Assembly (NCBI GenBank): GCA_030591825.1 | Contig: JAUVAG010000125.1 | Coordinates: forward strand, 1 to 5,224 | Length of the DNA: 5,224 nt | Direction: 5' to 3' | Source of the DNA: Dethiosulfatibacter sp. | GTDB taxonomy: Bacteria > Bacillota > Clostridia > Tissierellales > Dethiosulfatibacteraceae | Part shown: positions 1 through 5,222 of the stretch, piece after piece | Layout of the letters: every line of letters starts with the position of its first letter | Numbering within the stretch: the stretch's first letter is position 1 | Made by a program: the position numbers and the translations under genes | The notes under the pieces: model-generated | What the model was told of the DNA's origin: nothing | The model's input: only the letters and a program-made list of their open reading frames with translations | The model's database searches: none

Positions 1-1
1 A

Positions 2-295
2 ATTTTACTGCTTTGAGCATAACCAACCGGCCATTACTTGTTCAGTCTTGCAGACTATTTGAAAGAGAATGAAATGAAACTGGTTCTGGTGAATCCACAC
101 CATGTAAAGAAGAGCAAGGAACTGGATGACAACCATCCGAGCAAGAGTGACAGAAAAGACCCAAAGACAATAGCAAAGCTGGTAATTGAAGGCAGATACA
201 TTGAGCCGTATATCCCGGAAGGCGTGTATGCAGAGCTAAGAATAGCAACCGCCAGCAGGGATAGACTGGTGAAGGATCTGAATGGGCTGAACAAC
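2..295 (+). pseudogene. IS110-family transposase remnant (N-terminal DEDD domain only)
   Basis: This is a decayed fragment of the RuvC-like DEDD catalytic domain of an IS110-family transposase. Reading from base 2, the translation gives ILLL-stop-A-stop-PTGHYLFSLADYL and then runs on into KLVLVNPHHVKKSKELDD and SDRKDPKTIAKL, which is typical of this family. The DxxD pair (codons at 149-151 and 158-160) matches the third and fourth catalytic acids. The second catalytic acid, the Glu of the usual G-x-E-P-T-G-H-Y motif, is replaced by a TAA stop at 20-22. A TGA at 14-16 falls where Gly is expected. Similarity ends abruptly near 295 after LNGLNN, so the rest of the protein, including the C-terminal transposase domain with its catalytic Ser, is missing. 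The start lies beyond the left edge. A TTG at 38 could open a 103-codon frame, but it lacks a good ribosome binding site and would give a non-functional piece. The family call is firm; the inactive state is nearly certain. Confidence 0.88.
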
Positions 296-316
296 TTAGC
301 TATATATATAAATATA

Positions 317-350
317 CCTAGCACAAACATAGAAATGTGCTTGTACTAGG
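317..350. repeat. Long imperfect inverted repeat (hairpin)
   Basis: The arms pair as CCTAG with CTAGG, then ACAA with TTGT, then ACAT with ATGT, around an AGAA loop. There is one C-A mismatch and a two-base GC bulge, giving 13 base pairs in all. No T-run follows on either strand, so it is not a standard terminator. It lies about 20 bases after the point where the IS110 similarity ends. It could be the end of another mobile element or a structured RNA remnant; its function is unknown. Confidence 0.55.
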
Positions 351-493
351 ACATTAACTATTACTGATATATGTTATATTTCTCTCGTGAAGCCTTGGTA
401 TTATGTGCTAAGGTGTAAGTGGTAAAATAAACATCAGTGATATTGAAGGTGAATTTGTTCTGGAAAAGATTCAATAGCATTTAAAAACCTAGT

Positions 494-520
494 AAAAAGG
501 GGCTGTCGGGAAACAGTCCC
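494..520 (-). terminator. Intrinsic terminator of the argCJB operon
   Basis: On the minus strand, GGGACTGT and ACAGCCCC form an 8-bp stem with one internal A-C mismatch around a 6-nt loop, followed directly by five T (494-498). The stem begins six bases after the argB stop codon. Its position and T-run make it the likely end of the arginine transcript. On the plus strand the mismatch becomes a G-U pair, but no T-run follows immediately. Confidence 0.8.
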
Positions 521-526
521 TTCGAT

Positions 527-1390
527 TCATTTTTGTGTAAACATGGTGCCTATTCCCTTGTCTGTGAATACTTCAAAGAGAAGGCAGTGTTCTATGTTTC
601 CGTTTATCATATGTATATTGTCTATTCCGTTTTCAAGGGATTCTATGCAGTTTTGAATCTTTGGAATCATTCCACCTGATATTGAATCTTCCTTAATCAG
701 CTCTTGTGCGGATTCTAAGGTCAGCTTGCTTATGAGTGAATCCTTGTCGTTAAAGTCCCTGTATATACCGTCAACATCTGTTAAATAGATTAGTTTCTCA
801 GCCTTTAGAGATGCGGCAATGGCCGAAGCTGCCGTGTCGGCATTTATGTTATATGTGTTTCCTTCAACGTCCGTACCTATTGGTGCTACAACCGGGATAA
901 TATCATTGTCTATGAGGGAGCGGAGGAGATGGTTGTTTACCTTCTCGACCTTACCAACATAACCTATATCTTTTCCGTTTGCATAGTTTTTCTTGCACAT
1001 TAGAGTGCGGCAATCTTTTCCTGAAATACCTACAGATTCAGCATTTTCAAGTTGAATCTTGTTTACAAGATTCTTGTTGATCTTGCCGGCAAGGACCATT
1101 TCAACTACTTCTATGGTTTTCTTGTCGGTAACCCTCAATCCTTCTACGAAGTTTGGCTCTATGTTTAGTCTTTCCAGCATTATGTTGATATCGTTTCCGC
1201 CACCATGTACTATGACAGGCTTCATACCTACAAGCTTCATGAGCACTATATCTTTTATTACGGAATCTTCCGATTCCTTATCCTTCATGGTGGAACCGCC
1301 AAACTTTATAACTACTATTTTTCCATGGAATTTCTGAATATATGGCAGTGATTCCACAAGAATCTGAGATTTTATCTTGAGATTTTCCAT
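527..1390 (-). CDS. argB: Acetylglutamate kinase (N-acetyl-L-glutamate 5-phosphotransferase)
   Basis: ArgB uses ATP to phosphorylate N-acetylglutamate, giving N-acetylglutamyl 5-phosphate, in the cytoplasm. The 287-residue protein shows the amino-acid-kinase fold motifs in order: phosphate-binding K29-F-G-G, the HGGG loop at 62-65, VEGLRVTD at 82-89 with the substrate-binding Arg86, NINADTAA at 181-188, LTDVDGIY at 203-210 and GGMIPKI at 239-245 with Lys244. The first glycine motif reads GGSTM instead of the common GGNAM. About 24 residues precede the first strand and include SLPYI; this extension and the C-terminal FTDKGIGTM segment are features of the arginine-inhibited, hexameric kinases and are absent from the short E. 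coli enzyme. Feedback inhibition is therefore inferred. The ATG shares one base with the argJ stop (TAATG). The nearest GGAG is 13 nt upstream, so translation is probably coupled to argJ. It is the last gene of the operon. Confidence 0.96.
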   Translation of the reverse strand: MENLKIKSQILVESLPYIQKFHGKIVVIKFGGSTMKDKESEDSVIKDIVLMKLVGMKPVIVHGGGNDINIMLERLNIEPNFVEGLRVTDKKTIEVVEMVLAGKINKNLVNKIQLENAESVGISGKDCRTLMCKKNYANGKDIGYVGKVEKVNNHLLRSLIDNDIIPVVAPIGTDVEGNTYNINADTAASAIAASLKAEKLIYLTDVDGIYRDFNDKDSLISKLTLESAQELIKEDSISGGMIPKIQNCIESLENGIDNIHMINGNIEHCLLFEVFTDKGIGTMFTQK

Positions 1391-2610
1391 TATGATCTGT
1401 AGTCTCCGTTAATTCTGACATATTCATAGGACATGTCGCATCCCCATCCTTCTGCGTAGGCATCTCCGTCTTTCAGAGTAATACCCACTTCGATTGCATA
1501 TCCTTTTAGTACTTCCGCTGCTATTTCTTCGTTGAAGCTAAGAGGCACCCCGTTCTCCAACACTTTGATGCTGCCAAATCTACTTTTGAATTCAAGAGAA
1601 ACTCCGCTTGGGTCAAGATCAGCTCCTGAGTATCCCATTGAACATAAGATTCTTCCCCAGTTTGCATCTTCTCCAAAGAAGGCAGTCTTTACAAGACTTG
1701 AATTTATTATGGACTTGCACATTTTTCTGGCATCATCCTTTGTTTTGGCTCCGCTTATTTTAACTTCAAGAAGCTTTGTAGCTCCTTCTCCGTCTTTTAC
1801 TATCATTTTGGCAAGTGCTATGTTGATTATATTAAGAACGTCCTTGAATTTTTTATAATCTTCGTTTTCTTCAGTGATTTCTTCATTTCCAGCCATTCCG
1901 TTTGCCATGATTGATACCATGTCGTTTGTGCTGGTGTCTCCATCTACTGAAATCATATTGTATGAATCAAGTGTACTTTCAGACATTGCCTTTTGTAGCA
2001 TTTCGCGGCTTATGGCAAGATCTGTGGTTATGAAGGCAAGCATTGTAGCCATGTTTGGATGAATCATTCCAGAACCTTTGGACATGCCTCCTATGTTTAT
2101 TTCCTTGTCGCCTATTGTGAAGTAGGCTGAAACTTCCTTTGGAACAGTATCCGTAGTCATTATTGCTGCTGCTGCATCAATTGCACCCTGTCTGTCATCT
2201 GTAAGAAAGGTGCTTGACTTTTCTATACCCTCTACTATTTTATCTATTGGAAGGGGAACACCAATTACTCCAGTCGATGCCGTTACAACCATGTCCGAGT
2301 CTATGTTGAAGGTTTTAGCTAGGGTATCTGCCATTTTCTGGTTGTCTTTGAGGCCTTGTTCTCCAGTGCATGCATTTGCGTTTCCGCTGTTTACTACGAC
2401 AGCCTGTACCATTCCGCCTTTTTCCCTTATTTCAAGGTTTCTAATAACCGGTGCAGCCTTTACCTTGTTTGTAGTGAAGACTCCAGCAAAATTTGCAGGT
2501 ACTTCTGAAAATATTATGGCAAGGTCTCTTCTTTTGTTTTTAAGCCCCGTATATCTTCCACAGGCTAAAAATCCTTTTGGTTGTGTAACTCCATTGTGGT
2601 TAATTTTCAT
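1390..2610 (-). CDS. argJ: Glutamate N-acetyltransferase / ornithine acetyltransferase
   Basis: ArgJ transfers the acetyl group from N-acetylornithine to glutamate, giving ornithine and regenerating N-acetylglutamate. Some members also use acetyl-CoA and so start the pathway; sequence alone does not settle whether this one is bifunctional. The 406-residue length is normal. The self-cleavage site is A188-T189-M190-L191 in GMIHPNMATML: cleavage before Thr189 gives the alpha and beta chains and frees the nucleophilic Thr. The oxyanion-hole motif STGVIG is at 112-117. Other family marks are SVDGDTSTND (about 218-227), KDGEGATK, FFGEDANWGRI and the C-terminal YVRINGDYRS. The ATG follows an AGGAGG with a 5-nt spacer. 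That site overlaps the TAG stop of argC, leaving a 9-nt gap, and the end overlaps argB by one base. The three genes are clearly co-transcribed. Confidence 0.97.
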   Translation of the reverse strand: MKINHNGVTQPKGFLACGRYTGLKNKRRDLAIIFSEVPANFAGVFTTNKVKAAPVIRNLEIREKGGMVQAVVVNSGNANACTGEQGLKDNQKMADTLAKTFNIDSDMVVTASTGVIGVPLPIDKIVEGIEKSSTFLTDDRQGAIDAAAAIMTTDTVPKEVSAYFTIGDKEINIGGMSKGSGMIHPNMATMLAFITTDLAISREMLQKAMSESTLDSYNMISVDGDTSTNDMVSIMANGMAGNEEITEENEDYKKFKDVLNIINIALAKMIVKDGEGATKLLEVKISGAKTKDDARKMCKSIINSSLVKTAFFGEDANWGRILCSMGYSGADLDPSGVSLEFKSRFGSIKVLENGVPLSFNEEIAAEVLKGYAIEVGITLKDGDAYAEGWGCDMSYEYVRINGDYRS

Positions 2611-2619
2611 TGTGACCTC

Positions 2620-3660
2620 CTATATGGGGAAGGGTGACAGGAATTCAAGTCCCGTGTTTTCCCTTAATCCAAACATTATATTCATATTTTGTACGGCTTG
2701 ACCTGCAGCTCCCTTTATAAGGTTGTCAATGGCTGCCGTCACTATAATTCTATTGGTTCTTTCATCAATTGTAAAGCCTATATCTGTATAGTTTGATCCC
2801 TTTACCCATCTTGTCTCAGCAGGAACTCCCTTTGGAAGGAGTCTGATGAATTGTTCATTGCCGTAAAGCTTTTCATAGGCGTTGTAGATTTCATCATAGT
2901 CTGAAATATCCTTCAGGTTTGCATATGCAGTTACAAGTATTCCTCTGTTCATTGGAACGAGATGAGGTGTGAAGTTTACAAGTATGTTTTCTCCTGCCGC
3001 ATAGGAAAGCTGCTCCTCTATTTCCGGTGTATGTCTGTGTGATGCAATCTTGTATGCCTTGATTGTTTCGTTGCATTCAGTATAGTGTGTTGCCAGGTTG
3101 ATTCCTCTTCCTGCTCCAGTTACTCCTGATTTGGCATCAAGAATTATGGAAGATGGATCAATGAGACCTTCCTTTAACAGGGGAGTCATTGCCAGTATGC
3201 TGCAGGTTGTATAGCAACCAGGATTTGCAAGAAGGTTGGTGTCCTTTATCTCGTCCCTGTTCAGCTCGCATAGTCCGTACACTGCATCCTTAAGGAGTTC
3301 TTTTGAGTTGTGGCCTGTATACCATTTTTCGTATACATCTACATCCTTCAGCCTGAAATCCGCGCCCAGGTCTATTATCTTGAACTTCTCAAGTGCTTTC
3401 TGGCTGACCATGCCTGAAGTGATTCCGTGGGGCAGTGCAGTAAATAGTACGTCTATATCCAGGTCTGAAATGTTCTCCGGAGTGTTTATACATTTTATAT
3501 TCATGATTTCATAGAAATTTCCGAATACTTCGTCATAGTCTTTATCTGAATAGGATTTCGAAGATACAAAGTTTATATCTACGTCTGGGTGGTGGTGCAG
3601 CAACCTTACAAGCTCCTGGCCAGCATACCCTGTCGAACCTATTATTCCTGCTTTTATCAT
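2620..3660 (-). CDS. argC: N-acetyl-gamma-glutamyl-phosphate reductase
   Basis: ArgC uses NADPH to reduce N-acetylglutamyl 5-phosphate to N-acetylglutamate 5-semialdehyde, the third step toward ornithine. The 346-residue product has the usual family length. The N-terminal Rossmann motif is GSTGYAG (8-14). The catalytic Cys149 lies in NPGCYTT, and the active-site His lies in SHRHTPEIEEQ (207-217). The conserved C-terminal KGAAGQAVQNMNIMFG spans 316-331. I chose the ATG at 3660 because GGGAGG sits 5 nt upstream and the protein then opens directly with MIKAGIIGSTGYAG. A longer frame starting at a TTG (3717) adds 19 residues, but that codon lies upstream of the -10 box and would not be in the transcript. 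It is the first gene of the argCJB operon, 9 nt from argJ, behind a strong promoter. Confidence 0.97.
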   Translation of the reverse strand: MIKAGIIGSTGYAGQELVRLLHHHPDVDINFVSSKSYSDKDYDEVFGNFYEIMNIKCINTPENISDLDIDVLFTALPHGITSGMVSQKALEKFKIIDLGADFRLKDVDVYEKWYTGHNSKELLKDAVYGLCELNRDEIKDTNLLANPGCYTTCSILAMTPLLKEGLIDPSSIILDAKSGVTGAGRGINLATHYTECNETIKAYKIASHRHTPEIEEQLSYAAGENILVNFTPHLVPMNRGILVTAYANLKDISDYDEIYNAYEKLYGNEQFIRLLPKGVPAETRWVKGSNYTDIGFTIDERTNRIIVTAAIDNLIKGAAGQAVQNMNIMFGLRENTGLEFLSPFPI

Positions 3661-3665
3661 GGGTG

Positions 3666-3671
3666 CCTCCC
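3666..3671 (-). promoter_or_regulatory. Ribosome binding site of argC
   Basis: GGGAGG lies five bases before the ATG at 3660. It decides the start in favour of the 346-residue form over the TTG-initiated extension. Confidence 0.85.
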
Positions 3672-3699
3672 GATTTATAAATTTTAAGAATTTCCTATA

Positions 3700-3727
3700 A
3701 TTATACACTAAAGTCAAGGTCTGTCAA
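3700..3727 (-). promoter_or_regulatory. Sigma-A promoter of argCJB
   Basis: On the minus strand TTGACA (3727-3722) and TATAAT (3705-3700) are both perfect consensus hexamers separated by 16 nt. The start point would be near 3693, giving a leader of about 33 nt before argC. That leader is too short for a T-box or riboswitch, so control is more likely by a DNA-binding repressor such as ArgR/AhrC. No good ARG box overlaps the hexamers. Confidence 0.85.
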
Positions 3728-3761
3728 GTGAAAAGCGAAAAATATTTCAATGAATTAAATT

Positions 3762-3781
3762 AGAAAGTATTTTTACTTTCT
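3762..3781. repeat. Perfect 8-bp inverted repeat upstream of the argC promoter
   Basis: AGAAAGTA and TACTTTCT flank a TTTT loop. The repeat lies about 35 bp upstream of the argC -35 box and about 10 bp past the T-run of the kamA-like gene's terminator. It could be an operator or a secondary terminator hairpin; neither can be decided from sequence. Confidence 0.5.
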
Positions 3782-3789
3782 TTAGCTAT

Positions 3790-3822
3790 AAAAAAACAGG
3801 ATTAACATTATGTTAATCCTGT
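3790..3822 (-). terminator. Intrinsic terminator of the kamA-like gene
   Basis: A perfect 12-bp stem (ACAGGATTAACA pairing with TGTTAATCCTGT) closes a 3-nt loop and is followed on the minus strand by six T (3795-3790). It starts six bases after the stop codon. It separates the kamA-like transcript from the arginine operon, which has its own promoter just downstream. Confidence 0.93.
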
Positions 3823-3828
3823 CTTGTT

Positions 3829-4941
3829 TTACTCAATAAAATTCAAATCTTCATTGAGCCATGTTCCTTTTTCGTCAATGTCTCTCATGAAAATTCTGTC
3901 TGAATCTTCTTCGAGTTTGTTTTGGTGGAACTTGAATATAATCTTGCCTTCGGTTTTGCCGAAGATTTCGATTTTTCCTCTTGGGTGGGACATGGCATAT
4001 CTAAAGGCCTTTCCCAGTCCGTTAAGTTTTTTCTTTGCTTCCGATATGATTTCAATTCCTTCTGAAATTGGAACCTGGAAGTGTTCTTTTACAAATTTTA
4101 CTGGTCTGCATTGGAATACATAATATGGATGTACTCCTATAGCTGTTAGATCGTTGAGGAGGGTGGACAAGGTATCTGCATTATCATTTATTCCTTTTAG
4201 AAGTACAGCCTGGTTTCTCACTGTTACTCCTATATCTTTTAACGCTTTAACTCCCTTACGTGCTTCTTCTGTTAGTTCCCTAGGATGGTTGAATTGGCTA
4301 ATTATGATGATTTCCTTTTTCTTGCCGTATCTTTTAAGGATATCTAGAAGCTCTTCATCCATGTAGATTCTTTGTGGTAAAACAACAGGAACTCTTGTTC
4401 CGAATCTTATGAAATCCAAATGATCAATTGCACAAAGATTTTTTAGATAGTCCTCTATATGGTCGTTTGACAATGCAAAGGCGTCTCCTCCGGTTACGAG
4501 AACATTGTTTACCTGCTTGTGGCTGCTAATATACTCGGTAGCTTCTTCCAGTCTGTTGTTGATTTCTTCAGAGGAATAACCTACCATTCTTTTCCTGAAG
4601 CAGTGTCTGCAGTACATGAAACAAACATTGGTTGATAGAACCAGTGCTGTTGTTCCGTATTTGTGTTGTAATCCGGGCATTTTCGTATTTGTCGACTCAC
4701 CGCTGGTATCATAATCTCCTGCGGCATTTAGTTCCATTTCATTAGGAACGGCGAGTTTTTTTATCGGGTCGTTTTCATCGGACCAGTCGATAAGATCAAA
4801 ATAATACTTGGGGATTCTCATAGGGTGCCTTTCGGCAACTTTCATAAGGTGTTCTTTTTCGTCGGGTGACATATGCAGTACCTTGTCCAGGTCCTCAATG
4901 CTAACAATATTATCTTTTAAAAAATCTTTCCAAGACAACAT
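3829..4941 (-). CDS. KamA-family radical SAM, PLP-dependent protein; substrate unknown
   Basis: This is a cytoplasmic relative of lysine 2,3-aminomutase, a family that uses a [4Fe-4S] cluster, SAM and PLP to move amino groups by radical chemistry. The 370-residue protein carries the cluster motif C107-F-M-Y-C111-R-H-C114, with Arg116 at the place of the carboxylate-binding Arg. It also has TGGDA (150-154) for SAM, TRVPVVLPQRI (182-192), QFNHPRELTEEA (216-227) and NQAVLLKGIND (243-253). The likely PLP lysine is Lys323 in SHPRGKIEI. It differs from true lysine aminomutase in having Arg279 (FQCRP) where an Asp binds the lysine side chain, and no Asp at all between 305 and 345, where the second one should lie. 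The C-terminal zinc cysteines are also absent, and the chain is about 45 residues shorter than clostridial KamA. The family is certain; lysine as substrate is unlikely. AAGGAG lies 10 nt before the ATG. The gene has its own promoter and terminator. Confidence 0.92.
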   Translation of the reverse strand: MLSWKDFLKDNIVSIEDLDKVLHMSPDEKEHLMKVAERHPMRIPKYYFDLIDWSDENDPIKKLAVPNEMELNAAGDYDTSGESTNTKMPGLQHKYGTTALVLSTNVCFMYCRHCFRKRMVGYSSEEINNRLEEATEYISSHKQVNNVLVTGGDAFALSNDHIEDYLKNLCAIDHLDFIRFGTRVPVVLPQRIYMDEELLDILKRYGKKKEIIIISQFNHPRELTEEARKGVKALKDIGVTVRNQAVLLKGINDNADTLSTLLNDLTAIGVHPYYVFQCRPVKFVKEHFQVPISEGIEIISEAKKKLNGLGKAFRYAMSHPRGKIEIFGKTEGKIIFKFHQNKLEEDSDRIFMRDIDEKGTWLNEDLNFIE

Positions 4942-4977
4942 TAATACATCACTCCTTATTTTAATTATAATAAATAA

Positions 4978-4995
4978 ACGGTTTAGAAAAACCGT
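4978..4995 (-). promoter_or_regulatory. Leader hairpin before the kamA-like gene, possible attenuator
   Basis: On the minus strand ACGGTTT and AAACCGT form a perfect 7-bp stem with a TTCT loop, followed by a U-rich stretch (TTATTTATTATAATT). It lies about 20 nt before the ribosome binding site. It could act as a weak terminator or attenuator, or as an RNA-stabilising hairpin. The stem is short and the T-run is interrupted by A, so its role is uncertain. Confidence 0.35.
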
Positions 4996-5097
4996 GATTT
5001 AACTGTTTAATTACTGGTAGAAAAACGAGATTTAACTATTTGACTATTAATTGAAATGTAAATAAAAGAATAGAAAAAATTTGAATAGTTTGAATAG
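4984..5097. repeat. Three diverged direct repeats in the leader of the kamA-like gene
   Basis: On the plus strand each copy begins TAGAAAAA and then carries two 8-9 base units of the form TTTRANTR. Copies start at 4984, 5018 and 5071. The first two are 34 bp apart and nearly identical over about 29 bases with one gap. The third has a shorter join and a perfect tandem TTTGAATAG (5080-5088 and 5089-5097), followed by a degenerate third unit TGTAAACAG (5098-5106). All three lie just downstream of the predicted start point, so they could be operator DNA or RNA-binding sites. Confidence 0.6.
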
Positions 5098-5104
5098 TGT
5101 AAAC

Positions 5105-5133
5105 AGTATACCATACAGGAGTATTTTAGTCAA
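5105..5133 (-). promoter_or_regulatory. Sigma-A promoter of the kamA-like gene
   Basis: On the minus strand TTGACT (5133-5128) and TATACT (5110-5105) are separated by exactly 17 nt, each one base from consensus. The start point would be near 5098, at the edge of the tandem TTTGAATAG repeats. The resulting leader is long, about 157 nt. Confidence 0.75.
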
Positions 5134-5142
5134 AGGGTCCGG

Positions 5143-5160
5143 TTCATATGCAGCTATGAA
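5143..5160. promoter_or_regulatory. Dyad upstream of the kamA-like promoter
   Basis: TTCATA and TATGAA flank a 6-nt spacer. The dyad is centred about 20 bp upstream of the -35 box, a common position for an activator or repressor site. No regulator can be named from it. Confidence 0.35.
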
Positions 5161-5213
5161 AGGTAAATTTATTTATACCTGCCATTGTTATTCGAAAAAT
5201 ACTTTTTGAAAAG

Positions 5214-5222
5214 TTATCCACA
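5214..5222 (+). promoter_or_regulatory. DnaA-box 9-mer (TTATCCACA)
   Basis: This is an exact match to the consensus DnaA binding site, two bases from the right edge. No second box is visible in the window, so a replication origin cannot be claimed. A lone box could be a DnaA regulatory site, the edge of a cluster outside the window, or chance. Confidence 0.4.

Larger units (their letters stand above)
296..526. other. Non-coding spacer between the IS110 remnant and argB
   Basis: This AT-rich spacer begins with a run of alternating T and A (about 300-316) exactly where transposase similarity stops. It then holds a long imperfect hairpin (317-350), a smaller hairpin (393-413, CCTTGG pairing with CTAAGG with one G-T pair), a short frame of 21 sense codons with protein-like composition (412-477) and the argB terminator (494-520). 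No intact gene, tRNA or known RNA family is recognisable here. It is probably debris left by insertion and deletion around a mobile element. Confidence 0.6.

Noticed and set aside
296..526. IS110 bridge RNA or tRNA gene
   Set aside because: The stretch follows a transposase broken mid-domain, so a bridge RNA end would not be expected here. No cloverleaf or bridge-RNA guide loops can be recognised.
1059..2701. Several plus-strand open frames of 60-160 codons opposite argB, argJ and argC
   Set aside because: They are antisense shadows of strongly conserved genes, with no ribosome binding sites and no family motifs.
3661..3717. TTG-initiated 19-residue N-terminal extension of ArgC
   Set aside because: The TTG lies upstream of the predicted -10 box and has no ribosome binding site, and the family normally begins at the MIKAGIIGSTG segment.
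4964..4969. Perfect TATAAT on the minus strand close to the kamA-like gene
   Set aside because: It lacks a reasonable -35 at 16-18 nt, and a start from it would fall within or next to the ribosome binding site at 4952-4957. The 5105-5133 promoter is much better.
3824..5002. Plus-strand open frames opposite the kamA-like gene
   Set aside because: They are shadows of the conserved radical SAM gene on the other strand.
4984..5097. CRISPR array
   Set aside because: The repeats are diverged, irregularly spaced and AT-rich, with no distinct spacers and no cas genes.
5066..5209. Open plus-strand frame of 47 codons ending at the right edge region (includes MKGKFIYTCHCYSKNTF)
   Set aside because: It is built largely from the leader repeats, has no ribosome binding site before any start and ends in TGA at 5207. 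No family is recognisable.
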